Shown piece by piece: positions 1 through 8,435 of a stretch of DNA of 50,139 nt. The stretch's first letter is position 1. Every line of letters starts with the position of its first letter. Position numbers and translations under genes: made by a program. Origin of the DNA: Candidatus Sulfopaludibacter sp. SbA3 (GTDB lineage: Bacteria > Acidobacteriota > Terriglobia > Bryobacterales > Bryobacteraceae); assembly GCA_945893365.1 (NCBI GenBank), contig CAMDED010000042.1, forward strand, positions 1-50,139, in the 5' to 3' direction. The notes beneath the pieces were generated by a model that worked only from the letters and a program-made list of their open reading frames with translations, made no database searches and was not told where the DNA came from.

Positions 1-2
1 GG

Positions 3-71
3 CAGGCGATCGTCTTTCGTCGCCTGTTGGGGAGGGCCTACGGCCCGCGAAACTTCATGAAAAACCGATAG
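3..71 (+). CDS. possible C-terminal end of a gene entering from the left
   Basis: One frame is open from the window edge to a TAG at 69-71 and reads as a basic 22-residue tail ending GPRNFMKNR. The length is far too short to identify a family, and an open stretch of this size can arise by chance. It is listed only because the frame is open at the edge and the stop is followed by non-coding sequence. Confidence 0.25.
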   Translation, partial: QAIVFRRLLGRAYGPRNFMKNR

Positions 72-185
72 GCGGCAATGCAGGCCTGGCCCGAGCTTCG
101 CTTTTTTGGGCTCTCGTGTTTTCATGGGGTTAGGTTGGTTTTTCGACCCAGCCTGTACGCGCCAGCCGCTCTATACTCCGGCGCG

Positions 186-299
186 TTTCGAAAAACGAAA
201 TCTTACTCTCTGCGTCACCCCCCCTTTCCAAGTTACAGAAACCAGACACTTTCCATCGGCACTTTTCAAAAAATGAAATCGCATCCTCTGCGTCACCCC
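186..299 (+). repeat. two-copy imperfect 36-bp direct repeat
   Basis: Copies lie at 186-221 and 264-299, both running from TTTC through a GAAATC core to a shared TCTGCGTCACCCC end. About 28 of 36 positions match. The spacing is 78 bp start to start. It could be an operator repeat for the downstream helicase operon or decayed tandem duplication; the sequence does not decide. Confidence 0.45.
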
Positions 300-356
300 G
301 GGAACTGCGCTCGTTCCCGCGGTTGGCTCACCCCCGTCGCGGCCCTGACGATACCC

Positions 357-362
357 TATACT
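357..362 (+). promoter_or_regulatory. -10 box (TATACT) for the XPB helicase operon
   Basis: TATACT lies 16 nt upstream of the ATG at 379, giving a predicted leader of about 10 nt or less. No good -35 hexamer is seen at the usual spacing. The same TATACT hexamer precedes other genes in the window. Confidence 0.35.
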
Positions 363-378
363 GTAAATTAAGCCTTCA

Positions 379-2064
379 ATGTCCGCATACCAGCCCGAAA
401 ACCCTCTTATCGTTCAGGGCGATCATACAATTTTGGTCGAAGTGGCGAGCCCTCTCTATGAGGAGGCGCGCGACGGGCTCGTGCGCTTCGCCGAGCTCGT
501 GAAGGCCCCCGAGCATATCCATACGTATCGCGTGACGCCGCTCTCGGTGTGGAACGCTTGCGCCGCGGGCGTACCGCAGAGCGAGATCTGCGAAACGCTG
601 GAGCGGTTTTCGAAGTATCCCGTTCCCGGACACGTTCTCATCGAAATCCGCGACTTCGCGTCTCGATACGGCCGCGTCAAGCTGCTGCGCCACGAGAGCG
701 GCGGCCTTATCCTTAGCGCCAACGACCGGCCTCTCGCGGAAGAGATCGCCCGGAATAAGCACGTCGCGCCACTGCTTGGCCAACGCCTCTCGCCGGTTGA
801 ATTCCTCGTGAGCGCGGCCGCCCGCGGCGACATCAAACAAGCCCTCGTCAAGATCGGCTTTCCGGCCGAGGACCTGGCCGGATACACCACGGGCGAAGTT
901 CTCACGCTCGCGCTCCGCGCCACGGCGCTGTCTGGCCGGAGCTTTGCCTTGCGTCATTATCAGTCGGATGCGGTGGGAGCGTTTCACGCGGGCGGCAGCA
1001 CGCGCGGAGGATCGGGCGTCGTGACGCTGCCCTGCGGCGCGGGCAAGACGATTGTCGGAATGGCCTGCATGGAACAGGTGCAGTCCTCGACCCTCATCTT
1101 GACCACCAGCGTGACCGCCGTGCGGCAGTGGGTCGCCGAGCTGCTCGACAAGACCACGCTGACTGCCGATCTGATCGGCGAGTACACGGGGCTTTCGAAG
1201 GACGTGCGTCCGGTGACTATCGCCACCTACCAGATCATGACCTGGCGCGCGAAACAGAGCGACGACTTTCCGCATCTCTCTCTGTTCAATGAGCGAAACT
1301 GGGGCCTGATCATCTACGACGAAGTGCATCTTCTGCCCGCGCCCGTCTTCCGCATCACCGCCGGTTTGCAGGCGCGCCGCCGGCTGGGTTTGACCGCAAC
1401 GCTGGTGCGCGAGGACGGCCGGGAAGAAGACGTCTTCGCCCTGATCGGACCCAAGAAGGCGGATGTCCCGTGGAAGGTGCTCGAAGGGCAGGGGTGGATC
1501 GCGAAGGCCACGTGCACCGAGGTCCGCCTCCCCATGCCGCTCGATCTCCGCATGCCGTACGCCGTGGCCGATGACCGGCAGAAGTTCCGCATCGCGTCGG
1601 AGAATCCGGACAAGATCGGGATTGTGCGCAAGTTGCTCGAACGGCACAAAGGCGAACCCGCGCTCGTCATCGGAATGTACGTCGATCAGCTTCAACGCCT
1701 GGCCGGGCCGCTCGGGCTGCCCGTATTAATGGGCGCCACGCCCCAACACAAGCGCGACGAGCTATACGCGGCGTTCAAGGCGGGACGGATTCCCGTCCTG
1801 GCGGTATCGAAAGTGGCGAACTTCGCGGTCGATCTGCCCGACGCATCCGTGGCAATACAGATTTCGGGGACGTTCGGGTCCCGTCAGGAAGAAGCGCAGC
1901 GCCTGGGCCGGATACTGCGCCCCAAGAGCGGAGCGAATCAGGCCCACTTTTACTCCGTCGTCTCGGCCGATACCGTGGAACAGGATTTCGCGCTGAAGCG
2001 CCAGTTGTTTTTGTGCGAGCAGGGTTACGGGTATTCGATCATCGACGCGGGCGATGTCGCGTGA
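379..2064 (+). CDS. XPB/Ssl2-type DNA repair helicase (superfamily 2)
   Basis: ATP-dependent 3'-5' DNA helicase of the bacterial XPB (ERCC3/RAD25) group, predicted to act in DNA repair. Visible features: an N-terminal XPB-type region (residues 1-190), Walker A PCGAGKT at 218-224, the Walker B box DEVH at 314-317 (XPB proteins carry DEVH rather than DEAD), the motif III-like GLTAT, and motif VI QRLGRILRPK starting at 507. At 561 aa it matches bacterial homologues. The ATG at 379 follows a TATACT box. The next gene starts at a GTG overlapping this stop, so the two are probably made in fixed ratio. Bacterial XPB genes are commonly paired with a helicase-associated protein as here. Confidence 0.93.
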   Translation: MSAYQPENPLIVQGDHTILVEVASPLYEEARDGLVRFAELVKAPEHIHTYRVTPLSVWNACAAGVPQSEICETLERFSKYPVPGHVLIEIRDFASRYGRVKLLRHESGGLILSANDRPLAEEIARNKHVAPLLGQRLSPVEFLVSAAARGDIKQALVKIGFPAEDLAGYTTGEVLTLALRATALSGRSFALRHYQSDAVGAFHAGGSTRGGSGVVTLPCGAGKTIVGMACMEQVQSSTLILTTSVTAVRQWVAELLDKTTLTADLIGEYTGLSKDVRPVTIATYQIMTWRAKQSDDFPHLSLFNERNWGLIIYDEVHLLPAPVFRITAGLQARRRLGLTATLVREDGREEDVFALIGPKKADVPWKVLEGQGWIAKATCTEVRLPMPLDLRMPYAVADDRQKFRIASENPDKIGIVRKLLERHKGEPALVIGMYVDQLQRLAGPLGLPVLMGATPQHKRDELYAAFKAGRIPVLAVSKVANFAVDLPDASVAIQISGTFGSRQEEAQRLGRILRPKSGANQAHFYSVVSADTVEQDFALKRQLFLCEQGYGYSIIDAGDVA

Positions 2065-3956
2065 AAATCCTGGATATCAACTGGCAGGAGTTTCTGAACG
2101 ACCTGGCCGCTTGGCGCGAGCTCCCCTTCGGCGATCGCCGCGTTTTCCTCCGGACGAGCCAGTCGGAAACCGGTTCTCCGCTCGAGCAACGGCAGCCGTT
2201 TGCACGCGTGATGAGGGCCCTCTACGCGAACCCGGTTCACGAGTCGCCTTCGCGTAAAGCGTTCGACGAGTATCTTGGCGTCCACTTCACTGTGAACGAG
2301 AAGTTCGCCTTCGGCGGGCCCGAAGCCGGCCGCGGCGACCTTAACGCGGCGCTGTTCAAGAGACTGACTTCACGCGAATACTGGGTGCAGCCCTTTGTCT
2401 TGACGGCGGACATGACCTGGGAAACCGCTCATATCGCGTTTGGCCAGCGCCGTTACATCGCTACACCGCCGGTCCTGAAGGCCATGCAGAGGATCGCGGC
2501 AATGGCTTGCGGCGACGGCCTTGCGACCATCGGGGAGTTGGGGTCGCAGTTGCGTGACGTGGCGCCCTCCGTTCTCGCCGCGGCCATTCAGGCATCGCTT
2601 CGTTACATGATCCTCTTCGCTTCCGTGCGCGGCGAAGATCTTGAGCCGGTAGTGGGGCCGTGGCCGCTCGCGGGACCCAAGGTGGAGCGATCGCGCGAGT
2701 TCGTGCCGGTCGAGGCGCGCGATGTCTATCACGAGGCCTTCCTGCTCGAAGACATGACGGCGGCGCTTTCCGCGTGCATCGCGGAGCCCTTCAAATTGCG
2801 AGGCGACTCGAGCCTTTACGCGAAAACCTGGAAGCAGATCGAGCCCGGGATCTCCACCCAGCCGGAGTGGGTGACCGCGACGTTTAGGCTCGGGAGGGAA
2901 AACCGGCTCGAGGTAGGGGTTGCCTTCCTGCAGGACATGGACTTCGTCGCCGCCACGGTTGGGCCCGACCGGGCCCATTACCTAACCGCTACCAGTCGCG
3001 GCATGGCGTGGTTGCCCCTGTCGGCAAAGGCGAGGCTCAAGGCTGTCTTGGACTCTCTTCGCGGCCGCGCGGGCGAAGATTGGGGCGCCTCGCGGTCCGT
3101 TTCGCACCGCTTCCTTCCGTACGCTGTGGAATTGCCGTCGAACATCAAGGATACACCCGACTTTGCGCAGGCCGTGGCGACAAGCTTCCTCGAGGTGCCC
3201 GCCGGCGGTTTCGTCACGCTGAAGAATTTCTTCGACCGGAACGCTACGGAGCGGAATCCGCTGCTGCCCTTGTTGCGGCGGCGCGACTTCTATTCGCTGC
3301 GCCTGGGCAGGCACTGGCTAAACCGGCCGGATGAAGAGGAGCTGGATGGCGCGTGGCATCGGCTGCTAACGGATTTCCTCATTCAACGTCTGGTGCCCCT
3401 GGGCGGAGTGAAGGTCGGGATCGCCGCGAAAAGCGATATCTGCCTTTCGGTCACGCCGGAGGGCCGCTATTTCCTGACGGGCAAAGGCGATTTCGAATAC
3501 GGCCAGACGGAAGCTCCGGAAGTGGTTGTGCAGCCGAATTTCGACGTGGTGTTCCTGGCTCACGCAGCGGCGGCGGAAGCGGAGATTTCGCGGTTTGCGG
3601 AGCGGAAAGGACGAAAGGTCGGCGCCTTGTTCCACATCAGCAAGAAGTCGATTCTGTCGGCTGCCGCGGGCGGCTTAACGGTGGACTACGTGATGGACGT
3701 TCTCAAGCGGGTGTGCGCCCGCGAGTTGCCAGCCAATGTGGAGCGGGAGATTCGCGGATGGTTCGGCGCGTGCCGCCGCGTGGAGACGCGTACGGCCGTA
3801 TTGCTCGATTGTCCGGACGCGGATACGGCGGTTCGCGTGCTCGCGGCGGCGCGCGGAAAAGCGCGGGCGATTTCGGATACCGTGCTCGAGCTGACGCACG
3901 TGCGGGAGAAGGCCGCGGTTGCACGCAAATTGCGGGATTCGGGGATTTTCTTATGA
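2061..3956 (+). CDS. helicase-associated protein (XPB N-terminal/Helicase_C_3-like)
   Basis: 631-aa partner of the XPB helicase. The mix of a winged-helix-rich middle and a C-terminal segment ending in a basic, ELTHVREKAAVARKL-type tail fits the helicase-associated (Helicase_C_3 / XPB-Ssl2 N-terminal) family, encoded beside XPB in mycobacteria (Rv0862c next to Rv0861c). No Walker motifs are present, so it is not a helicase itself. The frame opens earlier (2013), but the GTG at 2061 overlaps the upstream TGA by 4 bp and matches the coupling style seen across the window. The stop overlaps the ATG of the next gene as ATGA. Function is inferred from the family and neighbour. Confidence 0.75.
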   Translation: MKILDINWQEFLNDLAAWRELPFGDRRVFLRTSQSETGSPLEQRQPFARVMRALYANPVHESPSRKAFDEYLGVHFTVNEKFAFGGPEAGRGDLNAALFKRLTSREYWVQPFVLTADMTWETAHIAFGQRRYIATPPVLKAMQRIAAMACGDGLATIGELGSQLRDVAPSVLAAAIQASLRYMILFASVRGEDLEPVVGPWPLAGPKVERSREFVPVEARDVYHEAFLLEDMTAALSACIAEPFKLRGDSSLYAKTWKQIEPGISTQPEWVTATFRLGRENRLEVGVAFLQDMDFVAATVGPDRAHYLTATSRGMAWLPLSAKARLKAVLDSLRGRAGEDWGASRSVSHRFLPYAVELPSNIKDTPDFAQAVATSFLEVPAGGFVTLKNFFDRNATERNPLLPLLRRRDFYSLRLGRHWLNRPDEEELDGAWHRLLTDFLIQRLVPLGGVKVGIAAKSDICLSVTPEGRYFLTGKGDFEYGQTEAPEVVVQPNFDVVFLAHAAAAEAEISRFAERKGRKVGALFHISKKSILSAAAGGLTVDYVMDVLKRVCARELPANVEREIRGWFGACRRVETRTAVLLDCPDADTAVRVLAAARGKARAISDTVLELTHVREKAAVARKLRDSGIFL

Positions 3957-5896
3957 AACCATTCAGTGTACTCTTTGGCGCCGTTTGCGCCTCGATTCTG
4001 ACGGCTCAATCTCCCGAGGCATCCTCGATGACGGAGCGGGCCGGCGACACCGGATTTCTTCAGGTCGAGGCCGAAAGTTTCCGCAAACTGACGCCAAGGC
4101 AGCAGGAGCTCGCCTACTGGTTGAGCCAGGCCGCGATCGCCATCGACCCCATCGTCTACGATCAGCTCTCGCGCTTCGGGTTGCGCCAGAAACGCCTCCT
4201 CGAAATCGTCGCCACCGGACCCGGAGGCCAACGATTCGCCTCCTTCACGAAGCTCTTTCTGGCCAATCGAGGCAACCACAACGACAACACCGCCCAGAAG
4301 CTCCTCCCGGAGTTTGCGTTCGAGGAGTTCCGGCAGGCTCTTCCGCAACACCTGCGCGCGGAGGCCGATCGATTGAGGGCGTCGCTTTTCGACCCGGAGT
4401 TCGAACCGCTCATGACAGCCAAGAGCCCCCGCGCCGGTCTCGATATCGTGCAGGCGAGCGCCAACAACTTCTACTTCGGCGTCACGCTGGCGGACCTCAA
4501 GGATTTCACCGAGCGTTACCCGCTGAATTCGCGCGTCGCGAAGAGTGCCGGCGGCAGCCTCGAAGAACAGGTTTACCGGGCCGGAACTCCGGACGGGAAG
4601 GTCCCGCCGGGTCTCTACGCGCTGTATTTGAAAAAGGCGATCGGTTTTCTCGAAAAGGCGGCGGCGTGCGCGGATCCGGCTCAGTCGGCGGTCATCCGGA
4701 ACCTGGTCCGCTTCTACCGGACCGGCGAGTTTCAGGACTGGCTTACATTCGGCGAGTCCTGGGTTCAGAACGACGCGCCGGTCGATTTCACCAACGGATT
4801 CGTCGAGGTTTACCGCGACGCTCGCGGGGCCAAGGGTACGTCGCAAAGCTTCGTCTCGATCACCGACGAGCGCCTGAACCGCCTGATGGGGAAGATCGGT
4901 GGAAACGCGCAGTATTTTGAGAACAACGCTCCCTGGGCGGACCGGTACAGGAAGCAGGGCGTGAAACCGCCGCTTGCCAGGGCGGTTGAGACCGTGGCCG
5001 AGACGGGCGATTTTCACGTCACCACGATCGGCGTCAATCTCCCCAACGAGGACGAGATCCACCGGAAATACGGGACGAAGAGTTTTCTGTTCACGGGCAG
5101 CACCCGCGCGCTCAACCGGGCCAGGGGGAATTCGTTACTTGAGGAATTTGCTTTCTCGGCGGAAGAAACCGCCATCGCCAAAAAGTACGGCGAAGAGGCC
5201 GAGGACCTGATGACGGCGATGCACGAGATCATCGGCCACGGCTCGGGCAAGCTGAATCCCAACCTTCCGAAACAGCCGTCGTTCTATCTGAAGGAGTACT
5301 TCTCTACGCTCGAAGAAGCCAGAGCGGACCTCATGGCTCTTTGGAACGTTACGGATCCGAAGCTGGGCGAGCTCGACCTCATTACGAGTCCCAACGTGGC
5401 GAAGGCGATGTACGATTCAGCCGCGCGGGTCGCGGTCGCGCAGCTGCGCCGCATCCCGAAGGGAGACACGATTGAAGAGGATCACCAGCGCGGCCGCCAG
5501 TTGATCGCGCACTACGTGATGGACAAGACCGGCGCGATCGAGCGCGTGGAGCGGGACGGCAAGACGTATATGACGGTGCGCGACTACGGCAAGATGCGCG
5601 AAGGCATTGGTGCGCTCCTCGCCGAGCTGATGCGGATCAAGGCGGAAGGCGACTACGAAGCGATAAAGGCTCTGATCGATCGGTACGGCGTCCGTTTCGA
5701 TCCGAAGCTGCGCGACCAGGTGGTGACCCGTTTCAGGCGGCTCAACACGCCCACCTACTGGGCCGGCATTAATCCGGACCTCACGGCGAAGTTCGGCCCG
5801 GACGGGAAAGTAGTCCTCGTGGACATCTCTTATCCGCGCGACTTCCTGAAGCAGCAGCTGCGCTATTCGGCGATGTATCCGCCCGCCGCGCGATAG
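3953..5896 (+). CDS. exported dipeptidyl peptidase III (M49 family)
   Basis: Zinc metallopeptidase that removes dipeptides from peptide N termini. The M49 zinc motif HEIIGH (the HEXXGH class) is at residues 424-429 and the third-ligand motif EEARAD at 454-459, both with the expected order and spacing. The first 23 residues form a signal peptide-like stretch ending near AQSPEASS, so it is probably periplasmic or outer-membrane associated. Length 647 aa fits the family. The start ATG at 3953 overlaps the previous stop (ATGA); the frame is open far upstream (to 3353) but that part is a shadow of the helicase partner. Coupling of an exported peptidase to DNA repair genes is odd. Confidence 0.9.
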   Translation: MKPFSVLFGAVCASILTAQSPEASSMTERAGDTGFLQVEAESFRKLTPRQQELAYWLSQAAIAIDPIVYDQLSRFGLRQKRLLEIVATGPGGQRFASFTKLFLANRGNHNDNTAQKLLPEFAFEEFRQALPQHLRAEADRLRASLFDPEFEPLMTAKSPRAGLDIVQASANNFYFGVTLADLKDFTERYPLNSRVAKSAGGSLEEQVYRAGTPDGKVPPGLYALYLKKAIGFLEKAAACADPAQSAVIRNLVRFYRTGEFQDWLTFGESWVQNDAPVDFTNGFVEVYRDARGAKGTSQSFVSITDERLNRLMGKIGGNAQYFENNAPWADRYRKQGVKPPLARAVETVAETGDFHVTTIGVNLPNEDEIHRKYGTKSFLFTGSTRALNRARGNSLLEEFAFSAEETAIAKKYGEEAEDLMTAMHEIIGHGSGKLNPNLPKQPSFYLKEYFSTLEEARADLMALWNVTDPKLGELDLITSPNVAKAMYDSAARVAVAQLRRIPKGDTIEEDHQRGRQLIAHYVMDKTGAIERVERDGKTYMTVRDYGKMREGIGALLAELMRIKAEGDYEAIKALIDRYGVRFDPKLRDQVVTRFRRLNTPTYWAGINPDLTAKFGPDGKVVLVDISYPRDFLKQQLRYSAMYPPAAR

Positions 5897-6376
5897 TCAA
5901 GCGTTGGGCGGCTGTTGCCGGCGCCGAATAGAAGTGAAATGTCCTGCTTCGACAAGTCGCAAGCGGGGTGGTCTTAACCTGAATCCCGAAGTTGAAACCG
6001 AGCATTGTTGCCTATCCATTGTGTTTCTAGTCACTTGCATTGTCGAAAGCCAGCTTAGCCGAAGTTGCTTTTCGGGTTGAAAACGCAGGTACCCGTGGCG
6101 CAACTTCGGGATTCAGGCTTAAGGTGAAGGGTCCGGGAGGTGCGCCCGAGCGGGCGCCCAGCTTGTCGGCAGTCCGCCCGGCCCGCCACCCGTACTGGAG
6201 GCCCTTCCTCTGGAGCAAAGCCAACTCCGGTCCAACTGCCGCTACAGCCATTCCTGTCCGTTCAGGCAAATCCGGACCGGAAACGGAAACCGCGTCTGAG
6301 TCCGCGCGGCGACGCTAATTCCGATAAAAGTGATAGCATGGCGCCAAGCTAGGCCGCGGCCAATTTTCAAATGCGG
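5897..6376. other. intergenic region holding a MITE-like element
   Basis: Lies between two convergent genes. Apart from the element at 5978-6117 and a perfect short hairpin GCGCCCG-AG-CGGGCGC near 6143-6158 without a T-run, I see no coding or RNA feature. The open frames here have no family resemblance. Confidence 0.6.
5978..6117. mobile_element. MITE-like element, 140 bp, 17-bp perfect TIRs, 5-bp TSD
   Basis: CCTGAATCCCGAAGTTG at 5978-5994 is exactly the reverse complement of 6101-6117. Both ends are flanked directly by CTTAA (5973-5977 and 6118-6122), the pattern of a target-site duplication. The interior has no open frame of useful length, so this is a non-autonomous element that would need a transposase from elsewhere. 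It sits in the gap between the M49 gene and queA and disrupts neither. The transposase family cannot be told from the ends alone. Confidence 0.72.
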
Positions 6377-7402
6377 TTAGACGATCAGCATACAGTCGCC
6401 ATACGAGTAGAAGCGGTAGCGGCTCTCGACGGCGTGCCGGTAAGCGGCCATCGTCAGCTCCTCGCCCGCCAACGCGCAGACGAGCATGAGAAGACTCGAC
6501 TGAGGCAGATGGAAGTTCGTGAGCATCGCCCCCACGGCCTCAAAGCGATAGCCTGGGCGGATGAAAAGGCCTGTCTCGCCCCTCAGGACGCCGGTCGAGT
6601 AGACCGTCTCGATGCCGCGAACGCTCGTCGTACCGGCCGCGACCACGCGGCTGGCCTTGCGGAGACGGGCAATATCGGACGCGGTAATCCAGTACTGTTC
6701 CGGATGGAGCCGTCCGGATTCGAGGTGCGAAGCGTCGAGCGGCTGAAACGTGCCGAGACCGACGTGCAGCGTGATGGTTGCGATCTCGGCGCCCGCCGAC
6801 CGGCACTTGTCGAGAATGGCCTCCGTAAAGTGGAGTCCCGCGGTCGGAGCCGCGACCGAGCCGGACTCCCGCGCATACACCGTCTGGTAGCGTTCGCGGT
6901 CCTCCTCTTCGTCCGCCCGCTTGATATAAGGCGGCAGCGGCACATGACCGATCCGGTCGAGCGCCTGGCGGAGGATCGCGGGATCGGACGCGTCTGCGAG
7001 AAAGCGGATCGTACGCTTGCCGGATTCGCCGCGCGCGACGATCTCCCCTTGCAGATCCCAGGCGAAATTTACGACGTCTCCCACGCGCATTCTGCGGCCC
7101 GGCCGAACCAGTGCCTCCCAACAGCCGGCGTCGCCCACGCGGGAGGGATGCAGCAGGAAGACTTCGACGGGACCGCTTCCGCCCGCGCGCTGGCCGTGGA
7201 GACGCGATGGAAAAACCTTCGTGTCGTTCAGCAGAAGGCAGTCGCCGGGCGCGAGGAAGCCGGGAAATTCGCGGAATGCGCGGTCCTCCCAGCGGTTCTC
7301 TTTGCGATAGACCACAAGCATGCGGGAACCGGCGCGGTCGGCGAGCGGTTTCTGTGCAATCAGTTCCGAAGGTAGGTCGAAGTCGAATCGGGCGAGGTCC
7401 AG
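6377..7402 (-). CDS. queA: S-adenosylmethionine:tRNA ribosyltransferase-isomerase
   Basis: Transfers and isomerises the ribosyl part of SAM onto 7-deazaguanine of tRNA, giving epoxyqueuosine. Family hallmarks are clear: FDFDLPSELIAQKPL near the N terminus, LNDTKVFPSRL, APTAGLHFT, HVGLGTFQP and the C-terminal YRFYSYGDCMLI. The first ATG in frame (7321) lies inside the protein and would remove the conserved FDFDLPSELIAQ block. Upstream of it the frame is open to a TGA near 7455 with no ATG, GTG or TTG. A CTG at 7402, 11 nt after AGGAG, gives 341 aa, the normal family length. The gene follows the radical SAM gene by about 20 bp and is probably cotranscribed with it. Confidence 0.93.
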   Translation of the reverse strand: MDLARFDFDLPSELIAQKPLADRAGSRMLVVYRKENRWEDRAFREFPGFLAPGDCLLLNDTKVFPSRLHGQRAGGSGPVEVFLLHPSRVGDAGCWEALVRPGRRMRVGDVVNFAWDLQGEIVARGESGKRTIRFLADASDPAILRQALDRIGHVPLPPYIKRADEEEDRERYQTVYARESGSVAAPTAGLHFTEAILDKCRSAGAEIATITLHVGLGTFQPLDASHLESGRLHPEQYWITASDIARLRKASRVVAAGTTSVRGIETVYSTGVLRGETGLFIRPGYRFEAVGAMLTNFHLPQSSLLMLVCALAGEELTMAAYRHAVESRYRFYSYGDCMLIV

Positions 7403-7422
7403 GGGGGGAGCCGCTCCTGAAG

Positions 7423-8430
7423 TCAGTTTAGCGGAAACAGCGTTCCCTGTTCATCGCCTTCCCAAAGCTCGGGAGAGTATTCAGGCGCCGCGGCGCTCAG
7501 GCCGTGGCGGAGACGAATGCGGTCCACGCGGTTGCGAATCATGCGGCAATACTCTCCACGCAAGTAGGGGCTCCGCTCGTAGCGCTCCCGGTACCGGCTT
7601 GCGAATTGCGGGAAACGCTCTTCGAGAAATGGAAAGAACACCTTCTGCGCGCAAGGCATCAGGAACAGGACGCCACCACCGAAGTGCCGCGCGCCCGCCG
7701 CGGCGGCTGCCTGGGCAAGACTGTCGAGGTTCGCCCGGCTATCGGTGATCAGCGGCAATATCGGATTCGAGAACACGCCCGCCTGGATTCCCGCTTCCGC
7801 GAGCGCGGCCACGGTTCGCAACCGAAGGGAGGGCCGCGGAGCGCGCGGCTCAAGCGCCCGCGCCAGACCCACGTCGAGAGTGGTGATGGTCATGTTCACG
7901 GAAAGCACGTTGGCCCGAGCCACGCGCCGGAGGAGCTCCAGGTCGCGTTCGATCAGGCATGACTTTGTGGTGATGGAAAGGCGCCGGCCCTTTTCAGCCG
8001 CGAAGACGTCGAGGATTTCCCGCGTGCGCCGGTAGCTGAATTCAGCGGGCTGGTAAGGATCGGTAGCGGTTCCGATGGCGATTGCGTCCGCGCGCGGCGT
8101 GCCCCTCAGCTCCTCGCGCAAGGCCGCGCCGGCGCCCGCCTTCGCAAAGATCTTGTCTTCGAAGTCGCGGGGATCTTCCATGCCCATGAACTCGTGCGTG
8201 TAGCGCGCATAACAATATTTGCACCCGAATTCGCAGCCGCGGTAGGGGTTGATGGTCCAGCGGAAAGGAAGATATGCGGAGCGGCTCCGGTTCAGAACGC
8301 TGCGAATGGGAAGATCGAAATACTGAACCCGGCTTTTCGATCCTAAGAGTGTGGCTTTAGTCACCTCATCATATTCGCTTTTGGTTCGCCTATTTGCAAG
8401 GCCTGATTTTCGCCTTTTCACAAACCGCAT
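7423..8430 (-). CDS. SPL/Rv2578c-like radical SAM protein
   Basis: 335-aa radical SAM enzyme. The cluster-binding motif is CEFGCKYCYAR, a CX3CX2C arrangement preceded by the INPYRGC signature shared by spore-photoproduct-lyase-like proteins of the PA0069/Rv2578c group. Later blocks (TDPYQPAE, TKSCLIERD, MPCAQKVFFPFL) follow the same family. These proteins are of unknown substrate; a DNA or nucleic-acid repair role has been suggested from the lyase kinship. It begins 5 bp after the stop of the secreted protein gene and is followed closely by queA, so the three form one transcription unit. Confidence 0.85.
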   Translation of the reverse strand: MRFVKRRKSGLANRRTKSEYDEVTKATLLGSKSRVQYFDLPIRSVLNRSRSAYLPFRWTINPYRGCEFGCKYCYARYTHEFMGMEDPRDFEDKIFAKAGAGAALREELRGTPRADAIAIGTATDPYQPAEFSYRRTREILDVFAAEKGRRLSITTKSCLIERDLELLRRVARANVLSVNMTITTLDVGLARALEPRAPRPSLRLRTVAALAEAGIQAGVFSNPILPLITDSRANLDSLAQAAAAAGARHFGGGVLFLMPCAQKVFFPFLEERFPQFASRYRERYERSPYLRGEYCRMIRNRVDRIRLRHGLSAAAPEYSPELWEGDEQGTLFPLN

Positions 8431-8435
8431 CGCGT

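Larger units (their letters stand above)
72..378. other. non-coding leader region upstream of the helicase operon
   Basis: No credible gene is seen. The only plus-strand open frame here encodes the degenerate repeats described separately and lacks family resemblance. The region holds a two-copy 36-bp direct repeat and a promoter-like -10 box. Confidence 0.5.

Noticed and set aside
78-371. 97-aa open frame before the helicase gene
   Set aside because: It encodes the two direct repeats, covers the promoter-like box and has no family resemblance.
376-1695. 439-aa minus-strand frame opposite the helicase gene
   Set aside because: A shadow of the XPB coding sequence, rich in His/Arg/Gly as expected for antisense of high-GC genes.
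3353-3952. long N-terminal extension of the M49 frame
   Set aside because: It lies entirely inside the helicase partner gene; the real start is the ATGA overlap at 3953 with a signal peptide.
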